Source of the DNA: JAVKFF01 sp040226215
GTDB taxonomy: Bacteria; Pseudomonadota; Alphaproteobacteria; DSM-16000; Inquilinaceae
Length of the DNA: 64,000 bases
NCBI GenBank assembly: GCA_040226215.1
Contig: JAVKFF010000201.1
Span: 1-64,000, forward strand
Direction of reading: 5' to 3'
The notes beneath the pieces were generated by a model. The model did not search any database, was not told the origin of the DNA, and saw nothing but the letters and a program-made list of their open reading frames with translations. A program made the translations under genes and the position numbers. The first letter of the stretch is position 1. The number at the start of each line of letters is the position of its first letter. Positions 18,372-26,817 of this stretch are shown in pieces.

Positions 18372-18637
18372 GACAGGTTCCCCCTCTATGGCGGGCGGTG
18401 AACCGATCACCGCCTCGATGGGAGGAACATCGGCCAAGCGCCGCGCGCGCGCAGTGTCGGACGTCATACCGTCACGGTGCGCGCCGTCACTGGCTATCCG
18501 GCGCCTGGACGAGGCGATCTGGGCCCCGTTTTCCCGGGTGGTGACGAAGACGTGATCACGCCAGGCCTCCCCCGCCGCGTCGCCGATCCCATGTCAACGG
18601 CACGCCCCGACACGTGGACGACACCGAGAGACCGCGC

Positions 18638-19531
18638 ATGGCCGCGAACTGGACGAGGCAGCTTCCCTGGACCGACGGCTCCGGCCGGCTTTCGCCGCTG
18701 AAGCTCGGTCTGTTCCTGGCCATGCTGGCGCCGGCCGTCATCCTGCTCGGCCGCGCGCTCGGCGACGATCTCGGCGCCCGGCCGCTGGACGAGGCGATCC
18801 ATGTCAGCGGCAGCTGGGGCGTGCGGATCCTGGTCGCCGCGTTGCTGGTCACGCCGATCCGGCGGATCACCGGCTGGAACCGGCTTGCCGGGGCCCGGCG
18901 CATGATCGGCCTAGGCGCGCTTGCCTGGGTGCTGTTGCACGTCTCGCTCTACGTCATCGACCAGGATTTCGCGCTCGGCACGGTGGCGTCGGAGATCGTG
19001 CTGAGGATCTATCTCGCCATCGGCTTCGCCGCGCTGCTCATCCTTGTGGCGCTGGGGCTGACCTCCTTCGATGCCGCCATCCGGCGCATGGGTGCGCGCA
19101 ACTGGCAGCGCCTGCATCGCCTGGCCTACGCTGCCGGCATTCTCGGCAGCGTCCACTTTTTCCTGCAGTCCAAGCTGAACGTCACCGAGCCGGCGGTGAT
19201 GGCGGCGCTGTTCCTTCTGGGCATGGGCGTGCGCGGCATCGACCGGTGGACGCGGGGCGTCCCGGACTGGCGCCTGCTCCTGCCGCTCGGCCTCGTCGTG
19301 ACTCTCGCGACGGCGGCGATCGAGGCTGGCTGGTACGCGGTGCTGACCGGCGTGCCGGCCGAGCGGGTGCTGGAGGCCAACCTGTCGCTTGCCGCCGGTC
19401 TGCGGCCGGCGCACTGGGCACTGATCGCGACGCTGGTCGCCATCGCGTTGTCGCTGGCGGCACCACGGCTGAAGCGCTGGCGCAAGTCCCGCCGCCGATC
19501 GGCCGGCGCAGTGGCCGTGCGCGTGGCCTGA
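18638..19531 (+). CDS. msrQ: MsrQ-like heme membrane subunit (YedZ family)
   Basis: A 297-residue polytopic protein of the ferric-reductase-like transmembrane family. Several hydrophobic helices carry His residues (LLHVSLYVID near 107, RLHRLAYAAG near 155, SVHFFLQSK near 170) suited to bind heme, and WQRLHRLAY is typical of MsrQ/YedZ. MsrQ passes electrons to the periplasmic molybdenum enzyme MsrP, which repairs oxidised methionine. The C-terminus extends about 90 residues beyond the core with two more hydrophobic segments. No msrP is present next to it, which is unusual. The ATG at 18638 is preferred over the GTG at 18614. Confidence 0.88.
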   Translation: MAANWTRQLPWTDGSGRLSPLKLGLFLAMLAPAVILLGRALGDDLGARPLDEAIHVSGSWGVRILVAALLVTPIRRITGWNRLAGARRMIGLGALAWVLLHVSLYVIDQDFALGTVASEIVLRIYLAIGFAALLILVALGLTSFDAAIRRMGARNWQRLHRLAYAAGILGSVHFFLQSKLNVTEPAVMAALFLLGMGVRGIDRWTRGVPDWRLLLPLGLVVTLATAAIEAGWYAVLTGVPAERVLEANLSLAAGLRPAHWALIATLVAIALSLAAPRLKRWRKSRRRSAGAVAVRVA

Positions 19532-19655
19532 TCGTTTCGGCTTCCCGGCGACGGCGCGGCGCGCAGCACGGCGGGACTGGATCGCGCGCTGCCATCGGGC
19601 TATCACCCCGGCAGACCCTCGAGACGATCCGCCGCTGCGCGAGGCCCCGACCGCC

Positions 19656-20450
19656 ATGTCCACCTCGAAAGACCCGATCTATGTCGCCCGTCAGGGCGCG
19701 GTCGCGGAGATCGTCCTCAACCGGCCGGAGCGGATGAACGCGCTCGACCTCGGCATGTGGCGGGGTCTGGCGGCGGCGGCGGCGGAGATTTCGGCTGATC
19801 CGGCCATCCGCGTGGTCGTCGTGCGCGGGGTGGGCGGCCGGGCCTTCTCCGCCGGCGCCGACATCTCCACCTTCGAGCGGGCCTACGCCACGCCGGAGGC
19901 CGCGCGCAGCTTCAACGACGCGGTACGCGAGGGACAGCGCGCGCTGGAGCGACTCGAGCGGCCGGTGATCGCCCGCATCGAGGGGGCCTGCGTCGGCGGC
20001 GGCTGCGGCATCGCACTGCATTGCGACATCCGCGTCGCCGGGCAGTCCGCTAAGTTCGGCATCACCCCGGCCCGGCTCGGCATCGCCTATTCCTTCGAGG
20101 ACACCAGGCGCCTTGTCGACACCGTCGGGCCGGCCATGGCGCGCGACATCCTGATGACCGGGCGCCTGCTCGACGCGGCGGAGGCGCTGCGCATCGGTCT
20201 CGTCCACAAGGTGGTGGCCGACAACAAGGTCTCCGGCGCGGTGGAGGCCTATGCGGAGCGGCTGGCCGAGAACTCGCAATACACCATCCGGGCGACCAAG
20301 CGGACGGTGCAGGCGATCAGCGACGGCGCGGCCGCGCCGGATGCGGACCTCGCCCGCTTCATCGACGGCGCCTTCGAGGCGGCCGACGCCCGGGAGGGGG
20401 CGGCCGCCTTCCTCGCCAAGCGCAAGCCGGATTTCCGCTGGCCCGAATAG
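19656..20450 (+). CDS. Enoyl-CoA hydratase/isomerase family protein
   Basis: A 264-residue crotonase-fold protein. The oxyanion-hole segments GRAFSAGADIS near residue 65 and GACVGGGCGIALHCDIRV near 110 are intact. The stretch PARLGIAYS near 140 marks the active-site helix; the Glu used by true hydratases is not obvious there, so the reaction could be isomerase, hydratase or another crotonase activity. It lies about 120 bp after msrQ and is convergent with the next gene. The start MSTSKDPIYVARQG fits the family. Confidence 0.9.
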   Translation: MSTSKDPIYVARQGAVAEIVLNRPERMNALDLGMWRGLAAAAAEISADPAIRVVVVRGVGGRAFSAGADISTFERAYATPEAARSFNDAVREGQRALERLERPVIARIEGACVGGGCGIALHCDIRVAGQSAKFGITPARLGIAYSFEDTRRLVDTVGPAMARDILMTGRLLDAAEALRIGLVHKVVADNKVSGAVEAYAERLAENSQYTIRATKRTVQAISDGAAAPDADLARFIDGAFEAADAREGAAAFLAKRKPDFRWPE

Positions 20451-20488
20451 GGCTGAGCCGCGAGAGAATTGAGGAGCGTGCAGGCCGG

Positions 20489-21049
20489 TCAGGGCCCCTC
20501 GAGGCAGCGGGCGTGGAAGTCCATGTGGCGGAAGGCGCCGAGCGGATAGGTTGCGCGCATGCCGATCGTGTCGTCGTCGCGGTCGGCGACGCTGAAGATC
20601 AGCTCCGCGTCCGCGCTGGTCAGGCGCAGGCGACCCTCGTCCATCAGCGCCTCCAGCCCGACCTGCCGGGCGCCCTCGTGGTCGATGGCCGTGGCGCTCA
20701 TCAGGTGGGCCTCGATCACCGTCACCGGCACGTCGAAGGCCATGAGGGCGCCGTCGCAGAACAGCACCAGGGCGGGCCGGTCGCCCTGCTCCTCGAAGCG
20801 GATGGCGCGCAGCGGGGAATCCGGGTCCTCCTGGATGACGCCGCGCCCCATCGGCCAGTCGCGATCGATCGGTCCGTGGCGGGCAACCAAATCCGGCAGC
20901 AGTTCGTTGACCGTCGCCGATTGCAGCACGGCGGCATAGAGATCGATGCCCATGCGCGGGTCTTGCCCCAGGCCGGGACCGGCGGCGAGGCCGAGACAGG
21001 TGGTGATCGCGACTCCCAGGGCGGCGTGCTGCTGTGGTCTGCCAGGCAT
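20489..21049 (-). CDS. Secreted protein of unknown function, paralog A
   Basis: A 186-residue protein with a signal peptide (MPGRPQQHAALGVAITTCLG, cleavage near GLGQ at residue 28). The start is supported by AAAGGAGGA upstream. The mature part is an aspartate-rich alpha/beta domain with VLFCDGALMAFDVPV, DPDSPLRAI and a C-terminal MRATYPLGAFRHMDF. The gene at 24111 encodes a clear paralog with the same motifs in the same order. The two bracket the flotillin and NfeD-like genes, all on the minus strand. No known family is recognised. It is secreted or periplasmic; the function is unknown. Confidence 0.75.
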   Translation of the reverse strand: MPGRPQQHAALGVAITTCLGLAAGPGLGQDPRMGIDLYAAVLQSATVNELLPDLVARHGPIDRDWPMGRGVIQEDPDSPLRAIRFEEQGDRPALVLFCDGALMAFDVPVTVIEAHLMSATAIDHEGARQVGLEALMDEGRLRLTSADAELIFSVADRDDDTIGMRATYPLGAFRHMDFHARCLEGP

Positions 21050-21132
21050 AGAAATCCTCCTTTCCCACTGTCGCCGTTGGCGCGGGTGGGAAACCGCCAG
21101 CGTCGGCGGCACCGTTCCCGCGCCGCGACCTT

Positions 21133-23211
21133 TTAGCTCGACTTGCGCGGTACCTTGCCCGTGGCCTGGCCGCGGTCGGCGGGTGACGGGGCCGGCTTGG
21201 TGGGCGCCGTCGGTGCGGCGTCGGTGGTGTCCTCGGCGGCGGTCGCCCCGGTCGCTGCCGCGCCGCCTGCCATGGCGCTGAGCACCTTGGGCAGGTTGGC
21301 GCCGTCGGGCAGGCCCAGCTCCTTCAGCAGCTCGTCGATCACCGGCGCCTGCATGCGGTAGCGCATCAGCGCGTCGATCAGCTGGTCGGGCAGGGTGCCA
21401 TTGGAGCCGTTGGCGTGCGGCAGGTGGCCGTTGCCCGTCTCGCCGTAGCCGCCCGGCAGGCCCCGGCCGCCCATGTCGAGGATGCGGATGTCCTTGATCT
21501 TCTCGACCGGCTTGAGCGAGGCCTCCATGATCTGCGGCATGGACTGGATCAGCGCCAGCTTGAGCTCGAGCTGGATGACCCGGTCGTCGACGACGTTGCG
21601 GGCCGCGTTGATCGCCCGCTGACCCTCGGCCTCGACCGCGAGGCGGCGCTCGTCGGCATCGGCCTGGATGCGCACCGCATCCGCCTTGGCCTTGGCGTCG
21701 GTGGTGATCGCCAGCGCCTCGTCCTCCGCCGCCTCGCGCTCGGCCTGTGCCTGCACGGTGACGGCGACCGCCTGACGCTCGGCCTCCTGGCGCGCCTCGA
21801 CCAGGATCACCTGGCGCTGACGTTCGGCCTCGGCGACCCGGGCGACGGTCTTCACGTCCTCCTCCGCCTTCACGCTCTCGGCGCGGGCCGCCTCGGCCTC
21901 GGCGGCGGCCTTGAACTCCGCGCGGGACCGTTCGGCGATGGCGATCGCCTTCTCCTGCTCCGACAGACGCACGTCGCGCTCGGAGGTGATGCGCCGCTGG
22001 TCGACCTCGCGGTCGCTGTCGATCTGGCGCTGGCGGACCTGCTGGTCGGAGGCGATCTTGGCCTCCTGCTCGACCCGGTGCGCCTCGGCCTCCTTTTCGG
22101 CGGTCTCCGCCTTGGTGCTGGCGGAACGGTTGGCGACGTCGCGCTGGGCGTCGAGGCGGGCGTATTCCTCCTCGCGCTTGATGTCGATGGAGCGCTGCTC
22201 GGCGGCCAGGTTGCGCTCCTCGATGGCGATCCGGGCCGCCTGCTCCAGCTCGTTGCGCTCCTTGCGCTTGGCCTCGGTGATCTGCGTCAGGAAGGTCAGG
22301 CCCTGCGCGTCGAAGGCGTTGTTGGGGTTGAAGAACTCCGAGGAGGTCTGGTCCAGCGCCGTCAGCGACACCGATTCCAGCTCCAGGCCGTTCTGCTCCA
22401 GGTCCGCCGCCACCGCGTTCTGCACCGACTGCACGAAGTCCTGGCGCTTCTCGTGCAGGTCGTCGAGGCTCATCTTGGCGGCGACGCCGCGCAGGGCATC
22501 GACGAACTTGGCCTCGACCAGCTCGCGAAGCTGCTCGCTCTCCAGGGTCCGCTCGCCCAGCGTCTGGGCGGCCAGCGCGATGGATTCCTTGTTGGGCCGG
22601 ACACGCACATAGAACTCGACCCCGATGTCGACCCGCATGCGGTCGAAGGTGATCATCGCCTGCTCGCGCCGGCGATGCACCTCCAGGCGCAGGGTGCGCA
22701 TGTTCACCCAGGTGACGTCGTGGAACACAGGCAGCTTCAGGGCGCCGCCGTCGAGGACGACCTTGGCGCCACCGAGACCGGTGCGCACGAAGGCCTCGTC
22801 CTTGGGCGCCCTGACATAAAGGCGGGCCAGCACGATGCCCATGGCGACGATCGCCACGAAGACGATGACAACGATGATGACGACGGACATGACGGTATCT
22901 TCCCCCTGGTCGGTTGCGGAGGGTTGGAGCGGCTGATCGGCCTGGCCGATCAGGGAGATTGGTGCCTCGGTGGCATCATCGCCCGGCTCGCCGGCCGGGC
23001 GCGTGGACATGGGTGGTGCCGCATCGGTGGGCGCTGGTTCGGCGGACTGGGGTTGCGCCGACCCGGGTTCCGCCGGGTCGGCGATCTGGTTGTCGGACGG
23101 GACAGCAAGCCCGAAGGCGTCATCGCCGATCTCGGGCAGCGGCAGTGACGGTGCGCCTGCGCGGTCCGGCTTGCCGTCCTGCGCGGGACGGAGGAGCCCA
23201 GGCGCCGACAC
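21133..23211 (-). CDS. Flotillin-like protein (YqiK/SPFH family)
   Basis: An SPFH-domain scaffold of membrane microdomains. Read from the GTG at 23211 it has 692 residues. A transmembrane segment (MSVVIIVVIVFVAIVAMGIV) begins at about residue 108, followed by the SPFH domain. A long coiled coil rich in Ala, Glu, Arg and Gln (about 330-560) and a disordered Gly/Pro tail come after. The start is open to question: the GTG at 23211 has GGAGGA upstream and codes an acidic Pro/Ala-rich 107-residue extension, while the ATG at 22890 begins directly at the membrane segment. The preceding gene stops next to the GTG and encodes the usual NfeD-like partner. Confidence 0.9.
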   Translation of the reverse strand: MSAPGLLRPAQDGKPDRAGAPSLPLPEIGDDAFGLAVPSDNQIADPAEPGSAQPQSAEPAPTDAAPPMSTRPAGEPGDDATEAPISLIGQADQPLQPSATDQGEDTVMSVVIIVVIVFVAIVAMGIVLARLYVRAPKDEAFVRTGLGGAKVVLDGGALKLPVFHDVTWVNMRTLRLEVHRRREQAMITFDRMRVDIGVEFYVRVRPNKESIALAAQTLGERTLESEQLRELVEAKFVDALRGVAAKMSLDDLHEKRQDFVQSVQNAVAADLEQNGLELESVSLTALDQTSSEFFNPNNAFDAQGLTFLTQITEAKRKERNELEQAARIAIEERNLAAEQRSIDIKREEEYARLDAQRDVANRSASTKAETAEKEAEAHRVEQEAKIASDQQVRQRQIDSDREVDQRRITSERDVRLSEQEKAIAIAERSRAEFKAAAEAEAARAESVKAEEDVKTVARVAEAERQRQVILVEARQEAERQAVAVTVQAQAEREAAEDEALAITTDAKAKADAVRIQADADERRLAVEAEGQRAINAARNVVDDRVIQLELKLALIQSMPQIMEASLKPVEKIKDIRILDMGGRGLPGGYGETGNGHLPHANGSNGTLPDQLIDALMRYRMQAPVIDELLKELGLPDGANLPKVLSAMAGGAAATGATAAEDTTDAAPTAPTKPAPSPADRGQATGKVPRKSS

Positions 23212-23928
23212 CTAGTCCTCCGGCGCCAGGTCGTCCGGCACGCCGGCGGCATCGAACACGCCGTCCGCGAAGGCCGTCAGAATCACCGGTTGTCCCGGCC
23301 GAAACTGTTCGTCGTTCTTGGCCGCGCGTACCCGTACCCACAGAGTGTTGCCGCGCTGACCGCGCACCTTCGCCTTGCCAGGCCGCGTGCGCGTGACCTC
23401 GCCCATCGTGACAACGGCGGCGCTGCCGACCAGGCTGCGCATCGCCACCGCATAGGTCTCCTCCCGCGGCATGACGCGGGCGATGCCGGCACCGACCCAG
23501 CGGGTCGGCGGCAGGGCCACGATCAGGACCACGAACCAGGCGATCCAGGCGGGCATCGGCTCGTCGACCAGCTCGATCAGCGCGGACTGGATGCCGAAGC
23601 CGATGGCCGAGAACAGGCCGAGGAAGGCGATCAGCACGACGAGCGCCGGCACCCGGCCGATATTCAGCCAGTCGAGGAGGGTAGCGAAAATGCCGCCGGA
23701 GGCGGCGTCGGCGACGTTCGGCGAGTCGACGTCTGGTATATCGGCATCGGGCAAATCGGCATCGGGGGCGTCGATATCGGGAGCGTCCACGCCGGGCAGC
23801 AGATCGTCCAGCCAGCCGGACGGCGCCAGGCCGACAAGCTGGCCGCCCACCTCCAGGGCGGCCAGCAGCACGAGCAGCAGAGCCGCACCCAGGAACGGCG
23901 CGTTGGCGCCGTCGAAGAGAAAGTCCAT
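23212..23928 (-). CDS. NfeD/YqiJ-like OB-fold membrane protein, flotillin partner
   Basis: A 238-residue protein with an N-terminal hydrophobic segment (residues 12-34), two more transmembrane helices (about 90-150) and a C-terminal beta-rich domain (about 160-220) of the OB-fold type, as in NfeD/YqiJ. Between the first and second helix lies an acidic proline-rich run with the repeat PDxDxPD (about residues 45-70), probably a flexible periplasmic or cytoplasmic linker. It is directly upstream of the flotillin gene and the two probably form a unit in which the OB-fold protein regulates the scaffold. Confidence 0.85.
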   Translation of the reverse strand: MDFLFDGANAPFLGAALLLVLLAALEVGGQLVGLAPSGWLDDLLPGVDAPDIDAPDADLPDADIPDVDSPNVADAASGGIFATLLDWLNIGRVPALVVLIAFLGLFSAIGFGIQSALIELVDEPMPAWIAWFVVLIVALPPTRWVGAGIARVMPREETYAVAMRSLVGSAAVVTMGEVTRTRPGKAKVRGQRGNTLWVRVRAAKNDEQFRPGQPVILTAFADGVFDAAGVPDDLAPED

Positions 23929-24110
23929 TGCTCCTCGCCCGCCTAGTCCCGGCGAGCGATCGTTCGGAACGATCTCACGGTATCCGTCACGCCCATCCTC
24001 CCCCCGATCGTCCCATGCACACGCATGGCACGATCACCATCGATTTAGTACACCAGGTCCTTCTACACGTTATGGCCGTGCCATTGAAATGCCTCCAGAC
24101 GCCCTGTCAA

Positions 24111-24647
24111 TCAGCCGTCGGGGCGGCAGCGATCATAGAAATCGAGCAGGAGGAACGCCTCGTACGGGTACGTGGCCCGCATGCCGGCGCCGGCCGCGGC
24201 GTCGGCGTCGGTCACGGTGATCACGAGTTGAGGATCATCGGTCTGCATCTGGATATGCGAGCCGTACAGCATGGCCTCGACCGTCTGAACGACCGGCGAC
24301 TGCGCGGCCGACTGGGCCATTTCGGTGACCTCGGCAACGTTGGCCGGTGCGTCGAACGCCATCAGCGTGCCGTCGCAGAAAAAGAAGAAGGCCGGGAAGC
24401 CGACCGGCTGATCGATCTGGACGGCGCGCAGGGGCGAGTCGGGGTCGCCCGGCTCCATGACGCTGCGGCTGCCGGGACGGTCGCGCGTTACCGGACCATA
24501 GCGTTCCTCCAGCAGTGGTATCAGCGTCGCGGCATCGAGATCGCTCGTCGTCTCCGTATAGAGGTCCAGCACCTGCGCGGAGGCGGCACCGCTGGATGCG
24601 GCTGCCAGAGTGAGGACGGCGAGAAGAGAGACAAGGCGGTGCGGCAT
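24111..24647 (-). CDS. Secreted protein of unknown function, paralog B
   Basis: A 178-residue protein with a signal peptide (MPHRLVSLLAVLTLAAASSG, cleavage near ASAQ). It aligns over its length with the protein at 20489: YGPVTRDRPGSR, DPDSPLRAVQ, FFFCDGTLMAFDAP and MRATYPYEAFLLLDFYDRC all have counterparts there. The ATG at 24647 places the signal peptide first; the frame is open further upstream without homology. It is upstream of the NfeD-like gene, on the same strand, with a 180-bp gap that has no other gene. No known family is recognised. Confidence 0.75.
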   Translation of the reverse strand: MPHRLVSLLAVLTLAAASSGAASAQVLDLYTETTSDLDAATLIPLLEERYGPVTRDRPGSRSVMEPGDPDSPLRAVQIDQPVGFPAFFFFCDGTLMAFDAPANVAEVTEMAQSAAQSPVVQTVEAMLYGSHIQMQTDDPQLVITVTDADAAAGAGMRATYPYEAFLLLDFYDRCRPDG

Positions 24648-24699
24648 CAGGCGGTTTCCGTGATGGTGACGATGCTGGGCTGCGGACGTGGCCGCCATC

Positions 24700-25689
24700 C
24701 TATCGCAATGTCGCGCCGGAAGAGGAGCGCAAACGGTCGGGCGCCTGGTCGGCCTTGCCGTGCCGTAGCGCGTCGACCTGGACGCGGCAGGCTTCCGCCT
24801 CGGCCTGCAGCCATTGCCTGAAGGCCGCGACCTTGGGCTGGTCGAAGACATGCCTGGGCGAGATCACGCGATAGGCGTAGGTGCCCTTGAAGCCGAGATC
24901 GAAGGGGCGCACCAGCCGACCCGCCGCCAGGTCGTCGAGCAGGCAGGTCTGGCTGAGCAGCGCCACCCCCGCGCCATCGATGGCGCTCTGCGCCGCGGTG
25001 AGCGTGTGGTCGAAGCGCAAGCCGCCGCGCGGGTCCACGCCCTCGACGCCGGCGGCGCGCAGCCAGCGGCGCCAATCCGGCTGAGCGGGGTCGTAGCTGT
25101 GTCCTTCGAGATGGATCAAGGTGAACCGTCTCAGGTCCGACGGCACGCGCAGGCCGTTCGGTCCCTCCAGCAGCTGCGGTGCGCAGACCGGCGCGATCTC
25201 CTCGCCCAGCAGCGCCTCGCCGATCAGCCCTGGCGCCACTTCGTCGGTATAGCGGATGGCGATGTCGAAGGCTTCCCAGCTGTTTCCCGGCGGTCCGACC
25301 GACATTTCGACCCGCACCGTGATTTCGGGGTGTGCCGCCTGGAAGCGGGGCAGCCGGGGAACCAGCCATTTCACCGCCAGCGATGGCGCCACATTGGCCA
25401 CCAGCACGCCGCGCAGGTCGGCGGTGCGGATCCGCTCGACGGCGCTTCCGATCAGGTCGAAACCGTCCCGCAGATCGGGGAACGCGGCCTGGCCTGCCTC
25501 GGTCAGCATGACGGCGCGGTTCAACCGCCGGAACAGGGTTACGCCGATATGGTCCTCGAGCTGCTTGATCTGGTGGCCGATCGCGGCGGGCGTGACATGC
25601 AGCTCCTCGGCCGCGCGCTTGAAGCTGAGATGGCGTGCCGCGGCATTGAAGGCACGCAACGCATTGAGGGGCGGCAGTGAGTCGTTCAT
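24700..25689 (-). CDS. LysR-family transcriptional regulator (GcvA-like)
   Basis: A 329-residue LysR regulator. The N-terminal helix-turn-helix (PPLNALRAFNAAARHLSFKR) is typical of the GcvA group, with AAEELHVTPAAIGHQIKQLE following. The substrate-binding domain starts near residue 92. The small gene at 25821 is transcribed divergently 131 bp away, which is where LysR regulators usually act. It is followed by the secreted paralog B gene on the same strand. The regulated genes and effector are not known. Confidence 0.92.
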   Translation of the reverse strand: MNDSLPPLNALRAFNAAARHLSFKRAAEELHVTPAAIGHQIKQLEDHIGVTLFRRLNRAVMLTEAGQAAFPDLRDGFDLIGSAVERIRTADLRGVLVANVAPSLAVKWLVPRLPRFQAAHPEITVRVEMSVGPPGNSWEAFDIAIRYTDEVAPGLIGEALLGEEIAPVCAPQLLEGPNGLRVPSDLRRFTLIHLEGHSYDPAQPDWRRWLRAAGVEGVDPRGGLRFDHTLTAAQSAIDGAGVALLSQTCLLDDLAAGRLVRPFDLGFKGTYAYRVISPRHVFDQPKVAAFRQWLQAEAEACRVQVDALRHGKADQAPDRLRSSSGATLR

Positions 25690-25820
25690 GCGCTCACAAT
25701 AGTTTTTCTACGCCGAAGTGGAAGCATTCTCGTTTGCCGGAGTTGCCCATCCGCGCCTATGTGCAGCGCAACAATCCCAAAACCGCGCCGCTTCGGGCGG
25801 GCGAGACGAAAGGCGAAACC

Positions 25821-26042
25821 ATGTACCTGCAATCCGGCGATGCCAGGCTCGCCATCCGCATGATCCAGCGGTCCCTGCCCCGCGGCGTCGTCCGTGTCGG
25901 GCAGTTCGAGGACGAGACCGACCGCTATGCCGTGTGGTCTCCAGCAGCGCGCGATATGGGCTCGCTGGTCGAGCGTCTGGCCGGCCGCCTGCACGGCCTG
26001 TTCGCAGGGGCCGCCGGCCGCGGCCAGCACCGTCCGGCTTGA
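25821..26042 (+). CDS. Small conserved-looking protein divergent from LysR
   Basis: A 73-residue protein (MYLQSGDARLAIRMIQRSLP at its start) with an alternating polar and hydrophobic pattern and a C-terminal helix, and no signal peptide. Its position, divergent from the LysR gene, is typical of a LysR target, and the start ATG lies after a modest AAAGG. I recognise no family. It could still be a chance frame in GC-rich DNA, so the confidence is moderate. Confidence 0.4.
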   Translation: MYLQSGDARLAIRMIQRSLPRGVVRVGQFEDETDRYAVWSPAARDMGSLVERLAGRLHGLFAGAAGRGQHRPA

Positions 26043-26124
26043 ACGCGCCCTCCGGACCGGCGCGATTGCCGCCGGCCGGATTGGCTGGCCAGACAAGCGG
26101 GGATGAGCTAAGCCACCGATCGGC

Positions 26125-26265
26125 ATGCCCGATCCGTTGACAGCCATCCTGCTCGCCACCGTCGCCGGCCTGGCCACTCCCGCCGCCGCGCCCCCCGCCA
26201 TGGTCGCGCGCATCCGGCCGCGCTGGCCGGAGCGCCGGTCCCGGCAGGTGGCGATCGTGGGCTGA
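26125..26265 (+). CDS. Possible 46-residue small hydrophobic protein
   Basis: An ATG at 26125 opens 46 codons (MPDPLTAILLATVAGLATPA followed by a basic tail) that stop 3 bp before the ArfB start codon. It could be a short single-pass membrane peptide, but there is no strong ribosome binding site and no known homology. It is listed only because it fits the gap so closely. Confidence 0.2.
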   Translation: MPDPLTAILLATVAGLATPAAAPPAMVARIRPRWPERRSRQVAIVG

Positions 26266-26268
26266 ACC

Positions 26269-26730
26269 GTGAGCGACCACGAAGACGCGCCCGAACCGCA
26301 GGACAGCCGGGCCATTCCCGTGAAGCCGGGCGTGGCACTCGACCGGCGCGCCATCGAGGAGAGCTTCGTGCGCGCCTCCGGGCCCGGCGGTCAGAACGTC
26401 AACAAGGTGGCGACGGCCGTGCAACTCCGCTGGGACAGCCGCGCCGATGCGCTTGTTCCGCCGCCCGTGCGCACCCGCATGCAGCGGCTTGCCGGCAGCA
26501 GGCTCACCGCCGAGGGCGTCGTCGTCATCACCGCCGAGCGCTTCCGCAGCCAGGAGCGCAACCGCGAGGACGCCCTGGCGCGGCTCGTCGACCTTGCGCG
26601 CAGGGCGGCCGTGGTGCCCAAGCCGCGGCGCAAGACCAAGCCGACCAAGGCCTCCCAGAGGCGGCGCATGGACAGCAAGACCAAGCGGGGCACGACCAAG
26701 GCGCTGCGCGGCAAGCCACGCCTCGACTGA
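26269..26730 (+). CDS. arfB: Alternative ribosome-rescue factor ArfB (YaeJ)
   Basis: A 153-residue peptidyl-tRNA hydrolase that frees ribosomes stalled on truncated mRNA. The catalytic GGQ motif sits in SGPGGQNVNKVATAV (GGQ at residues 40-42). The C-terminal tail is highly basic (KPRRKTKPTKASQRRRMDSK), as needed to enter the empty mRNA channel. It starts at a GTG at 26269. The tmRNA gene in this same window is the main rescue route; ArfB is the back-up. Confidence 0.93.
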   Translation: MSDHEDAPEPQDSRAIPVKPGVALDRRAIEESFVRASGPGGQNVNKVATAVQLRWDSRADALVPPPVRTRMQRLAGSRLTAEGVVVITAERFRSQERNREDALARLVDLARRAAVVPKPRRKTKPTKASQRRRMDSKTKRGTTKALRGKPRLD

Positions 26731-26817
26731 CCGGCACCGTCCCATTCGCGGCACCGTTGTGCTAGGCTGCCGCCTGTGGATCATAGCGGTTGCGGCGGAG
26801 ACTGGGGAGGTCATGAG

